Shown: positions 17,068 to 25,729, counted from the stretch's first letter. The stretch: 37,792 bases of DNA from Pseudomonadota bacterium (GCA_018971625.1 JAGXAJ010000041.1:1-37792); one strand, 5' to 3'. The notes: a model not told the origin generated them from the letters alone. Numbers and translations are program-made.

Positions 17068-17193
17068 CGTCGTGCCCGGGCTTGTCCCGGGCATCCACGT
17101 CTTTGCTGCATCGAAAACAAGCAAGACGTGGATGGCCGGGACATAGGCGAGCGGAAGCGACGCCGTCCTTCAGACGGCTATGCCCGGCTATGA
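17068..17193 (+). repeat. Dispersed palindromic repeat, copy 3 (best preserved)
   Basis: CGTCGTGCCCGGGCTTGTCC, GGGCATCCACGTCTTTGCT, a short spacer, AGCAAGACGTGGATGGCC, GGGACATAGGCGAGCGGAAG and GCTATGCCCGGCTATGACG. The arms CATCCACGTCTT and AAGACGTGGATG are a perfect 12-bp inverted repeat, so the element can form a long hairpin, with a second fold at its ends. It fills the gap between ybjN and proC. Confidence 0.8.
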
Positions 17194-17220
17194 CGAAGGA
17201 AAAGCAGCGCGAGCGCAAAC

Positions 17221-17721
17221 CTACGCCTCTCCCTCGGTATCGAACATCACCGCGGTCATGGCCTCGGCCGCGGTCTTGCCGGCCCAGATCACGAACTGGA
17301 AGGCTGGAAAATAGCGCTCGCAGGCGTGGATGGCGCCGCCCAGCAAGGTTTCGCATTGCGCGGTCGAGGCGGTCATGCCGCCCGGCAGCACCAGTGCCTG
17401 CCGGTACATGATCATGCCGGTGTGGGTCCAGATGTCGAAATGCCCGACCCACAATTGCTCGTTGACGGAGGCGATCAGCCGCTGCACCTCGGTGCGACGC
17501 GGCACCGGGATCTTCATGTCGAAGGCGCAGGCCAGATGCAGCGCCTCGATTTCGTTCATCCAGGTGAAGGACAATTGATAATCGGTCCAGTTGCCCCTGG
17601 ACACGATCGTCACTTCGTCCTCGCCCGAGCGTTCGAACGACCAGTTGTTATCGGCCGCGATATCCTCGACCACCGCGAGCGGGTTGCTCCGGGAATCGAT
17701 AATGCCTTCGAGGAGGGACAT
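17221..17721 (-). CDS. YbjN domain-containing protein
   Basis: 166-aa cytoplasmic protein with a YbjN fold (related to type III secretion chaperones). Recognisable segments: NPLAVVEDIAADNNWSFERS, GNWTDYQLSFTWMNE, ACAFDMKIPVPRRTEVQRL, NEQLWVGHFDIWTHTGMI and FPAFQFVIWAGKTAAEAM. It has no catalytic motif; YbjN proteins are thought to act as chaperone-like or regulatory factors. It is the gene upstream of proC on the same strand, and I believe this pairing is conserved in related genomes, but the 330-nt repeat-rich gap argues against a tight operon. Confidence 0.85.
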   Translation of the reverse strand: MSLLEGIIDSRSNPLAVVEDIAADNNWSFERSGEDEVTIVSRGNWTDYQLSFTWMNEIEALHLACAFDMKIPVPRRTEVQRLIASVNEQLWVGHFDIWTHTGMIMYRQALVLPGGMTASTAQCETLLGGAIHACERYFPAFQFVIWAGKTAAEAMTAVMFDTEGEA

Positions 17722-18215
17722 TTTTCCGTCTCGACCTTGTTTTTGATTGTGTTGATACGCACGCGAAGGGCGGCGCGCACGGATCTAATGCGTCGCTGCC
17801 GACTGCAATCCCTTCGAATGCTTTCGAACTTCGAACGCCTTTGCGGGCCTGCCGGGTCAAGTGATGTGATTTGCGGAATCGGCGCAACCGGGCCCCGAGT
17901 CCGTCCACAGGACAAAGCAACGTCGTCCACAGGGATCGCGCGTCACAATCGTTAACAAAAGAACAAACCGGAATCGGATTCAGTCGCGTAATAGTTTGTT
18001 AACCTTTGCGCGGTCGAGATTTTGCTACCGGCCGATTCTGCTGCGGTACGTTTCCGAGGACTCCTGGAAGACCGACTCCTGAAAAGACCTTGGAGTCGAT
18101 TTCGGCGACGCCGTTGGTGTTACGGGCCCATGCGGATTCCGATGGCGATGCTGCTTGCTGACCCGCCGGTGATTCGCCATAGTTTGTGTCAGGTCGTCCA
18201 TTCCGGGCGGCCGAT
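17722..18215. other. Divergent promoter region between ybjN and the ribH riboswitch
   Basis: No gene seen. Two direct copies of CGTCCACAGG (17902-17911, 17924-17933) are 22 bp apart, two helical turns. GTTAACAAA (17951-17959) and TTTGTTAAC (17995-18003) form a 9-bp inverted repeat with a 35-nt spacer. These could be operators or a promoter for the riboswitch transcript; no factor can be named. Confidence 0.4.
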
Positions 18216-18372
18216 GTTCTCAGGGCGGGGTGAAAGTCCCCACCGGCGGTAAAGGTGTAAGAAGCCCAAGCCCGCGAGCGCCTTCGACATGACGCGCTAT
18301 CGTCATGTCGAAGGGTCAGCAGATTCGGTGCGATTCCGAAGCCGACGGTTACAGTCCGGATGAGAGAGAACG
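18216..18372 (+). promoter_or_regulatory. FMN riboswitch (RFN element) controlling ribH
   Basis: All conserved RFN blocks appear in order: TTCTCAGGGCGGGGTGAAAG, TCCCCACCGGCGGT, AAGCCCGCGAGCG, GGTCAGCAGATTCGGTG, GATTCCGAAGCCGACGG and TTACAGTCCGGATGAGAG, ending GAGAAC. P1 pairs GTTCTC (18216-18221) with GAGAAC (18366-18371). The variable arm is a perfect 14-bp stem: CCTTCGACATGACG (18281-18294), loop CGCTAT, CGTCATGTCGAAGG (18301-18314). The element binds FMN and should repress the gene 77 nt downstream; no terminator with a T tract follows, and TTCC upstream could pair with GGAA of the ribosome binding site, so translational control is the better guess. Confidence 0.95.
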
Positions 18373-18448
18373 GTGGCGGCAACCCGCGCTTCTGCGCGTG
18401 CGTTCGCCGTTCCCTGTGCCCTGATTCTGGTCCTTGAAGAGGAAAGCC

Positions 18449-19024
18449 ATGAATCAGATCGTCAATCAGATGCTGCAAGAAAGCGAACTTCCCGAACTCG
18501 ACAACGCTCCCGACACGCCGGATCGTCTGCCGGCGCCAAATCATCCGCGCTTCACCAAGCCGCAGCGGGTCGCCTTCGTGCAGGCCTGCTGGCATCGCGA
18601 GGTGGTCGAGCAATGCCGCATCGCCTTTCTTGCCGAGATCGAGGCCCGCGGCATCGCGCGCGCACAGGTCGACCTGTTCGCGGTGCCGGGCTCGTTCGAA
18701 ATCCCGTTGCATGCGCAGCTTCTGGCCAAGACCCGGCGCTACACCGCGATCGTGGCGGCGGGCCTGGTGGTCGATGGCGGTATCTACCGCCACGAGTTCG
18801 TCGCCGACACCGTGATCAAGGTGCTGATGGACGTGCAGTTGCGTACCGAAGTGCCGGTGTTCTCGGCGGTGCTCACCCCGCAGCAATTCCACGAAAGCGC
18901 CGTGCATCTTGATTTCTTTCGTCGGCATTTCGCGATCAAGGGGATCGAGGTTGCGGAAGCCTGCGCCAGCACCTTGCACAGCCTGGAGCGGTTGCGCGGC
19001 CAGGTGGCGGCAGGGATCGTGTAG
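18449..19024 (+). CDS. ribH: RibH, 6,7-dimethyl-8-ribityllumazine synthase, type II
   Basis: 191-aa penultimate enzyme of riboflavin synthesis, condensing the ribitylamino-pyrimidine with 3,4-dihydroxybutanone phosphate. Lumazine synthase features: VAFVQACWHREVVEQC, LFAVPGSFEIPLHAQLL, AAGLVVDGGIYRHEFVAD (substrate loop) and VPVFSAVLTPQQFHES. The Trp in the first segment, the VVDGGIYRHEFVAD version of the loop and the long N-terminus fit the RibH2 clade of Mesorhizobium and Brucella, which forms decamers and, in Brucella, is also preceded by an FMN riboswitch. ATG 18449 has AGAGGA at 18439-18444. It stands alone, with no other rib genes in the window. Confidence 0.93.
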   Translation: MNQIVNQMLQESELPELDNAPDTPDRLPAPNHPRFTKPQRVAFVQACWHREVVEQCRIAFLAEIEARGIARAQVDLFAVPGSFEIPLHAQLLAKTRRYTAIVAAGLVVDGGIYRHEFVADTVIKVLMDVQLRTEVPVFSAVLTPQQFHESAVHLDFFRRHFAIKGIEVAEACASTLHSLERLRGQVAAGIV

Positions 19025-19964
19025 CAGGGAGTTGTTCAAGAGCTGTTTCATCGGAGACCTTTCCCGTACGACGGACATGACGGCGCGTTGCCGCGGCGCC
19101 TCGCGCCCGGATCGTGCGGCCGTCATTCGCCCAAAAAGAGGAGGGCGCAGGGAAACGCCGGGTGCCCGCCGCACCCGCGGCCCGTGTGCAAAGAGTGAAG
19201 CACACGGTAGTCACCACAGGTACTCCGGACACCCGGCATTCCCTGCGCAATGGTTTTAACGGCTTATTCCGCGCTCTCCTCGGCGACGAATTCGTCTTGT
19301 CACCGTCGCTTGCGGACGAAGCGCGCATCGAAATCCGGTTGGACTTCGCAACGCATCCACAAACTTGACACCAGCAACGGGTGCCAAAACCACACGGCTT
19401 TGCCGTACGCTTCAGCTTCGGTCGTCTTGCGCGCGGCGATCGCTCACGGCTCTTTCGAGCCCGCCCTGCGATCCACCTCTCGCGCCCGACGCTGCCGCGT
19501 CCACCGCATCCCGCCCCCGCGTAAGCGACGATCATGATACGCCCCTCGATTGGGCGGGACGGGCGCGAGATATTGCTGATTTGCGCCGAAGGGGAAGGGG
19601 AATGTTTTTGGGGGCGGGACTGGACGGGTAGCATCAGGTTGATCGGATTGGATAAATCTCGCGATGGGCGCACGCGATACAGTGCGCGCCGATTGCTTTT
19701 TTAAGGGCCACAAGCGCTTATCATGCCTAAATCAAGGGGTTCAAATCCCACTGCTGCGGGGAATTTGCGAGTTCGATATCTCTTAGCCCAGCCAGCCTCC
19801 GGCGTTCGTGCAACGTCCTCACAGATCGATTGTCTCTCACCGTCGTCCGACGGGGTCGCCTTTAAATCGGTGTCGTCCAACCGCGAGTGCGGATTTTAAT
19901 AATCGAAAAGTTAAGCGCGGCTGTCGATAGACAGTGCGGCAGGCCAGCATTGTGCGACCGCTGT
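19025..19964. other. 940-nt stretch without a supported gene
   Basis: Open frames exist on both strands but their translations are Arg/Pro/Ser-rich and lack any family resemblance or ribosome binding site. CGTGTGC (19183-19189) and GCACACG (19200-19206) form a 7-bp hairpin. 19113-19330 resembles, from memory, intergenic sequence repeated in Bradyrhizobium genomes, which I cannot check here. From about 19690 base composition becomes AT-richer, and AGGGGTTCAAATCCCACTGC near 19736 looks like the T-arm end of a tRNA but does not fold properly. This may be the left edge of the inserted region. Confidence 0.5.
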
Positions 19965-20453
19965 TTATGCGTCCCGCGTAAAACCAGCACACAGCCAGCC
20001 GATACACCAAAAGATTAGGTAGGCCACGACAGCAAGGCCGCCTGTGATCATCAATCCGATACCAAGCGTGGAAGGGCCTTCGCTCGTTAGAAATGTTGAC
20101 GCCGGGGCGTCAGCGATTGCGAGTACCTCGCGGATCGATTTGTATTCCAGCGTATAGTGCGCGTAGCAACCGCCCACGTCGTAGTCTAGCGCGTTGCTGT
20201 AGGGCTTCTTCGTAAATTCGTAACCAGACCGCGCAAGACGGGCAACGCACTCGGCGCTTTGATGGGTTTGCATATCACCGTCGAAGTTGTTCTTGGCCGT
20301 GATGATGGAAGCGGTTACGCCAATCAGCACAATCAATACCGCGACGACCATGCCAACTCTGGTAAAGCCACGAATGAAGCGAGCACCCGCTGTCAAAGGC
20401 GCATCCCGTTTCGGTTCGAACGGACGAATATCAGTCATTATGATCGACCCCAT
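19965..20453 (-). CDS. Two-pass membrane protein of unknown function
   Basis: 162 aa, not recognised. One hydrophobic segment near 33-52 (VGMVVAVLIVLIGVTASIIT) and another near 130-155 (IGLMITGGLAVVAYLIFWCI), enclosing about 75 residues that include Cys in SAECVAR and GGCYAHY, probably periplasmic. ATG 20453 or ATG 20438 may be the start; GGGG lies 9 nt before the latter. It is on the same strand as the ABC-3C operon, 244 nt below its last gene, and shares its AT-richer composition. It could be a passenger or part of the defence locus. Confidence 0.65.
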   Translation of the reverse strand: MGSIIMTDIRPFEPKRDAPLTAGARFIRGFTRVGMVVAVLIVLIGVTASIITAKNNFDGDMQTHQSAECVARLARSGYEFTKKPYSNALDYDVGGCYAHYTLEYKSIREVLAIADAPASTFLTSEGPSTLGIGLMITGGLAVVAYLIFWCIGWLCAGFTRDA

Positions 20454-20697
20454 CTCGGCTTCGCTTCTTGCGTTTCAATATTTTCGGCACCAGGTTACGT
20501 TGTCAACTTGCGCGCCGAAATCAAAATCGCGCCTTGGTCGCGGTGAAAGCTCTTGTCGTTCTTCGTGTTCGTCACGCGCACACTGTGCGCGCTCCCGTCG
20601 TCAGCTTGCTTTTGGAGTGTCCATTATTTGCCTCACCCCGCGCTATAAAGATCGAGCTTACGATCAGAGAAGCGAACGCTAGATCTGCAATCAAAAA

Positions 20698-22557
20698 TCA
20701 TTTGTAAGCCACAGGGAAAAAGCCCGCTCGGCCTTCCTCGGGATTTCCAGTAAACTTCTGCGCGAAAGGCAGCAGCCGCACATCGTCCGGCGGGTCGGTG
20801 TTTTCAATGATGATGACCTGGTGATCGTCGCCAATCTGTTTTAGGTACTCGTAGAAGCGCACCTTGAGATCGGTGTGCCGTAAGTCGTCGTCATCACCGT
20901 CTGGCTCCTTGTATGAAAGCAGCGGCGAGTCGAGTAGCACGAACCCCGGGTGGGGTGTCGCTTGCTGCTTGCAATATTGTAATAGTCCGATCGTAAACGC
21001 GGACTGCGTGATCGCTCGAAGCCCCTTGCCGAACGAGGTTCGATTCTTGCCGCTGATAACCAAGTCGCGGGCTCGCTGATCGAAATGCACACGCTCGGCA
21101 TTCGGAAAGTGCCAAATCTGAAGGATACTTTGCACAACGGTAGAGAATTTATCGAGGCTAGCGGCCGGCAATCCAGCATCTGGTGTGTTGCCGCCAGCCG
21201 CTTCAGCTTCTTCGAGTTCGAGCGCAGTGCGGCGATCTTCCAATTCTTTTAGTGTTTGGTAGAGGCCGAGCGCTTCACGAACTTCGCCGCGTTTTTCGGC
21301 CAACTCAGAGTAACTAGTTCGCATTGCTCTGAGATTTGGCGCCAATTCTTCCTGAATTTTTGTGTGGAGTTGGAACTCGTCCGTCTCAAGCTTCGGCAAG
21401 CGTCGCTGCAGACTGCGCGACTCGCTTGTTAATTGACGAACCGTGTTGGCGAGATCCTCTTGCAGTACCACGATCTTGCTCAACTCAGCTTCTGCCGCCT
21501 TAACGACCCGGTCAGCATTACCTTCGCAATCGGCGGAGCGGTGTTGATGATCGGGCTCTGCGCCACACAACGGACAAATGCCGTCAGACAGTGACGAAAA
21601 CAATGTGCCGCCCTCACGAATGCCTTCCAATCGTTCAACGTCGGACTGGTAGTGCTTGGCCAGCAGATCAAAACGATCGAGCAGAACGCTAACTTCCGTC
21701 AGACGCTCGTTGGCTTCTTCCAGCCTGCGGCGAGCTTCTCTACGGCGGGTGAAGACGTCTTTATATTCACTTTCGTGAGCGGCAAGGAGTTGCAATCGAC
21801 TGTGCATGCTCTCTTGGAGTTTCTGATTCTGCTCTTCCAGTTGCTTAGGCGGCCCCGATAGGTGCCTAATCTTGGCTTGGTTGTCTGCGATCAGGTGGTC
21901 GAGTAGCTCAAGTTGGCCGGCTCTGGAGTGCTCCTGCGGAGAGCTTTTTGCGGGAATGAGAGCGGAATCGTCGACGCCGGTCAAAAGCAATTTAAAGGTC
22001 GCCGTATTCGAAGTGTCGGCAACGAGGTTTCCGTCAGACAACGGCGAACGCTTCTGGATGATCTCTTCCTCGTCCACGATCGCCAGCCGAGCAAGGTTCC
22101 TGAAACTGAGACTGTTTGTGTCGTTATTCTTGTTGCGCCGAATCCGTTTGTCGCTGAGACCAATTTTTTTCAGCAGGAAACGTGAAAGGTTATCGTCCTT
22201 GCGTTCGTCATGCTGCTCGCGCAACTCGCTTACGCCTTCGCGCGGGAATTCGGCGTCATGCAAGCCTTCGACCATCAGAAAGCCGCCGCCTGCCGTACTC
22301 CGCTGTAACGTAAACGTTTCGCCAGCAGTCGACTTCATGCCGAGGAGGACGCGGTCGTAACCCTCACGCTCTGGAAAATCCCGCAATGGGCCTTTGCCGC
22401 CAAGCATGTAATCGATCGAATCGAGAATAAACGACTTACCGGTATCGGAAGCACCGTAGAGCACGTTGAAGCCGGGCTGGAAGCGCATCGTTGCTGGCAA
22501 CCGGTTCGGCCCGAGGAAACTCAAATGATGGATTTGCAGGCGGGCAAAGTCACTCAT
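20698..22557 (-). CDS. DUF3732-type ABC ATPase of an ABC-3C system (Rad50/SMC-like)
   Basis: 619 aa. Walker A is GASDTGKS (35-42) after LQIHHLSFLGPNRLPATMRF. A coiled-coil-rich middle (about 215-450) is interrupted by CPLCGAEPDHQHRSADC (Cys328, Cys331, His337, His339, Cys344), a zinc-hook-like insert. Near the C-terminus are a signature-like SFGKGLRAITQSAFTIGLL (508-526) and Walker B GFVLLDSPLLS (538-548), in which Ser follows the Asp where Glu is usual, then VIIIENTDPPDDV. This layout fits DUF3732 ATPases. In ABC-3C systems the ATPase is proposed to sense invading nucleoprotein and release the effector. The start overlaps the preceding gene as ATGA. Composition is less GC-rich than in flanking core genes. 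Confidence 0.85.
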   Translation of the reverse strand: MSDFARLQIHHLSFLGPNRLPATMRFQPGFNVLYGASDTGKSFILDSIDYMLGGKGPLRDFPEREGYDRVLLGMKSTAGETFTLQRSTAGGGFLMVEGLHDAEFPREGVSELREQHDERKDDNLSRFLLKKIGLSDKRIRRNKNNDTNSLSFRNLARLAIVDEEEIIQKRSPLSDGNLVADTSNTATFKLLLTGVDDSALIPAKSSPQEHSRAGQLELLDHLIADNQAKIRHLSGPPKQLEEQNQKLQESMHSRLQLLAAHESEYKDVFTRRREARRRLEEANERLTEVSVLLDRFDLLAKHYQSDVERLEGIREGGTLFSSLSDGICPLCGAEPDHQHRSADCEGNADRVVKAAEAELSKIVVLQEDLANTVRQLTSESRSLQRRLPKLETDEFQLHTKIQEELAPNLRAMRTSYSELAEKRGEVREALGLYQTLKELEDRRTALELEEAEAAGGNTPDAGLPAASLDKFSTVVQSILQIWHFPNAERVHFDQRARDLVISGKNRTSFGKGLRAITQSAFTIGLLQYCKQQATPHPGFVLLDSPLLSYKEPDGDDDDLRHTDLKVRFYEYLKQIGDDHQVIIIENTDPPDDVRLLPFAQKFTGNPEEGRAGFFPVAYK

Positions 22558-23057
22558 AACGTGCCTATGCTCCGCTCAAATTCCTGAAACTCAATCATCC
22601 AATCATCGAAGTATTGACGGATGATCGCGTTGAATTCGGTATCCGTATAGCCACTAAAATGCCCGATCAGCCAGTTCGCGCGGTCTTTGAGTTTTAGTAG
22701 GTAGGACGACTGCAAAGCATCGAGAAAAGCCGCCGCATTCTCGCCAGCCACATACATCAAGCCGCCTTCTTGGGCTTCCTGGTCGATCAGGTCTCGCGAC
22801 ATCATCAAAACCAGTCCTTGGTGGACAATCCGTCGCCTCACCTCGGCATCTGGCGAGCGCAATGGGGTCGGAGGGTGCAAACTCTCCGGTCCGCCGTCGA
22901 GATCGTTGGTTCTGACCAGAAGATAGTCGAGCGCGGTCAGGCGTTGCAGATCGAACGCCTTTGGATAAGCAGCGCCAAGAAGAGCCACGGCCCGAATGCC
23001 AGCTTCGAGCGGGCCGTTGAACGTGACCTGCCGACCTGATGGCTCTATTTCGTCCAT
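22554..23057 (-). CDS. ABC-3C middle component (MC2-like)
   Basis: 167-aa small protein between effector and ATPase. FNGPLEAGIRAVALLGAAYP, AFDLQRLTALDYLLVRTNDL, SLHPPTPLRSPDAEVRRRIV and AAAFLDALQSSYLLKLKDRA fit the middle-component family I know as MC2; the SLHPPTPLRS phrase is the clearest marker. It has no catalytic motif and is thought to link effector and ATPase. It overlaps the effector gene by 13 nt and the ATPase gene by 4 nt, so the three are translationally coupled. The family assignment is from memory and not from a profile search. Confidence 0.8.
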   Translation of the reverse strand: MDEIEPSGRQVTFNGPLEAGIRAVALLGAAYPKAFDLQRLTALDYLLVRTNDLDGGPESLHPPTPLRSPDAEVRRRIVHQGLVLMMSRDLIDQEAQEGGLMYVAGENAAAFLDALQSSYLLKLKDRANWLIGHFSGYTDTEFNAIIRQYFDDWMIEFQEFERSIGTL

Positions 23058-24121
23058 TTCAGCTTTTCATCATTCGCGAGTTGATGGCAAATGCCTCGGC
23101 GATCCTGCGTTTGCGCGATCGGTGCGATTGGATTCGTCGTGATCGCCATGCCTTGTGCCGCTTTTGTGACGGCCACGACGCGTCTATAGCCGTCATCATG
23201 ATCGTCGTCGTGGGTGTCAATCACGCCAGCGTAAATTTCGTCCTGCAGCCGTTCGAAGGTGCCGGGTTCGACTTTGTCGCGGACGAACACCCGGAGTGCT
23301 TCAGCCTGATAGAACGCTTCGCGCTGTCGCGAGAAATGTTCCCGAAGTGTAGGCTTGCCGAGATCAGCGATAGACGCGACCGTTTTGTTCAGGTGGTCTC
23401 CGTAGGCAAGGTAAAGCTGCTCAACGTATTTGGTTTCATGCGCCTCAATGGTCGTTGGTGGGCACGACACGGTCGGGCGGGGAGGAAAGCCGCCGCCAAA
23501 TCGCGATAGGTGATACGGCGACGACGCTTTATGCTCGTCGATCAACGCGAGTGGTTGCTTTCCCTTGAAAATAGCGAAGTCGAACGCGTCGACGTAAGCC
23601 AGGAAAGTGCCCTCAAGCGGGATTTCCTGGGTGCTAGTGATTTCTGCACAGCAGTGCTTTTGCCAATTAGCAATCAGCTCTTGCTTGAGCTTCGCGGGAT
23701 TCATCAACCAGTTGTTGAGCTTCGTCCCAACGCCGCAAGGCGCGATGAACGTGTAGCTCCGCGGCGCCTTGTATTCACCACTAAACGAGAACCACAGCAC
23801 CTTGCCTAGTTCGACGTAGATGTCAGAAGGCCGCAGCGGGTCATCGTAGTGCTTACACTGATACCCGTCCCAGATGCCGGTGAAATCCTGTCCAGGGTCG
23901 AACACAGCGATGTCGACACCCTTGTCGCCGGCACCTGAAGCCCTGATAACTGTCGTGCCTTTGAAAAAATAGTGCGCCCATTCGTTGGTGAAAGCCTCCC
24001 ACTCTTCGGCTGAGTATAGCCGGATCCGCGCAATCGGCGGAATTGGGGGCCCGCTGGCCACTTGCTGAGCGGTGACAATGGTCGTCGCGGCTGGGAGAAT
24101 GATAGGCTGATAACCGTGCAC
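23045..24121 (-). CDS. PD-(D/E)XK nuclease effector with ABC-3C C-terminal domain
   Basis: 358 aa. The N-terminal nuclease is Mrr-like: Glu39/Glu40, then ASGAGDKGVDIAVF with Asp70, and DGYQCKHYDD with Gln88 and Lys90, the usual D...QxK arrangement for metal-dependent DNA cleavage. After a linker (about 170-225) the C-terminal part EQLYLAYGDHLNKTVASIAD ... RGICHQLANDEKLKW resembles the ABC-3C C-terminal domain I recall as CTD7. A GTG start at 24121 is supported by GAGG seven nt upstream. It is the first of three overlapping genes. Expected action: cutting foreign DNA when the ATPase complex is triggered. Confidence 0.82.
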   Translation of the reverse strand: MHGYQPIILPAATTIVTAQQVASGPPIPPIARIRLYSAEEWEAFTNEWAHYFFKGTTVIRASGAGDKGVDIAVFDPGQDFTGIWDGYQCKHYDDPLRPSDIYVELGKVLWFSFSGEYKAPRSYTFIAPCGVGTKLNNWLMNPAKLKQELIANWQKHCCAEITSTQEIPLEGTFLAYVDAFDFAIFKGKQPLALIDEHKASSPYHLSRFGGGFPPRPTVSCPPTTIEAHETKYVEQLYLAYGDHLNKTVASIADLGKPTLREHFSRQREAFYQAEALRVFVRDKVEPGTFERLQDEIYAGVIDTHDDDHDDGYRRVVAVTKAAQGMAITTNPIAPIAQTQDRRGICHQLANDEKLKWTK

Positions 24122-24151
24122 GCGATTTACCCTCGCCCGAAAACAAAGGTG

Positions 24152-24457
24152 TCACACGGTTCGCGATAGTTGGCGATGACGTACCATAGCAAGGTTGAGT
24201 GATCCTTCCATTACAAGCTGGAGTATGACGTAGCTGCCGGGGATCGCAACATCAATCGACCTGACCGCTTTATTCAAGGTCATCAACGGCTTATCGTCAT
24301 CCCAACCGTCGAATGGAGCCGGCAGGATGCTGATAGTCGAATGATTCGGCCGGTTGCGATTGCTTGTCTTGCGGGCACGCATCCTGAGACGCTCGAGCGG
24401 GTCAGTCATGATCGGCAGATGACTTCGTTCCGCCGCGATGACCATATAAGCATCCAT
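24152..24457 (-). CDS. Small protein of unknown function upstream of the ABC-3C operon
   Basis: 101 aa from ATG 24457, or 86 aa from ATG 24412 (MTDPLERLRMRARKTSNRNR). Not recognised. It is basic at the N-terminus and mixed hydrophobic later (VAIPGSYVILQLVMEGSLNL). Codon use is AT-tolerant like the operon below, and its stop lies 30 nt before the effector start, compatible with an operon leader gene. No good ribosome binding site is visible at either start, so it may not be translated. Confidence 0.4.
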   Translation of the reverse strand: MDAYMVIAAERSHLPIMTDPLERLRMRARKTSNRNRPNHSTISILPAPFDGWDDDKPLMTLNKAVRSIDVAIPGSYVILQLVMEGSLNLAMVRHRQLSRTV

Positions 24458-24625
24458 CGGATATAAGTCGGTCAGTCGCTTCTATGATGCGCGCTTGTTT
24501 CGCTTGGATTTCGTCGGATTTTGAAAATGCCGTCGGACGCGGAAAAGACCGAATTGGTTACGGGATTGAAAGCCTGATCAGCTTTGCATAGTGGGCGAAG
24601 GTGCTTGCGCCCCCGCAAACTCAAC

Positions 24626-25579
<954 letters not shown>

Positions 25580-25715
25580 CGACACTTCTCCCCGCGCCTT
25601 GCCGGATACGACGTTCAGCATCTCGGAATATCCATGGCACCAGCGCGTTTCGACGTGCGAGGTGATATCAAGGAGGAGGCTTGGCTGGCAACCCATCGCC
25701 CATGATTTTCCTGCA

Positions 25716-25729
25716 TAAAACCGGTTTTA
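25716..25729. promoter_or_regulatory. 14-bp perfect palindrome upstream of prs
   Basis: TAAAACCGGTTTTA lies 137 nt before the prs start in the non-coding gap 25580-25804, with AGTGCACT (25739-25746) beyond it. It could be an operator of a dimeric regulator or part of a widespread intergenic motif, since AAAACCGGTT also occurs at 31217 in another gap. Confidence 0.35.

Noticed and set aside
16057..17193. CRISPR-like array from the recurring palindromic units near proC
   Set aside because: Units are not regularly spaced, differ in length and lack unique spacers; they are dispersed palindromes.
17895..17940. DnaA boxes / replication origin suggested by repeated GTCCACAGG
   Set aside because: Only two partial matches to TTATCCACA, no AT-rich unwinding element cluster and no origin-linked genes nearby.
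19715..19760. tRNA gene suggested by GGTTCAAATCCC
   Set aside because: T-arm outer pairs mismatch and no acceptor, D or anticodon arms can be drawn upstream; at most a relic.
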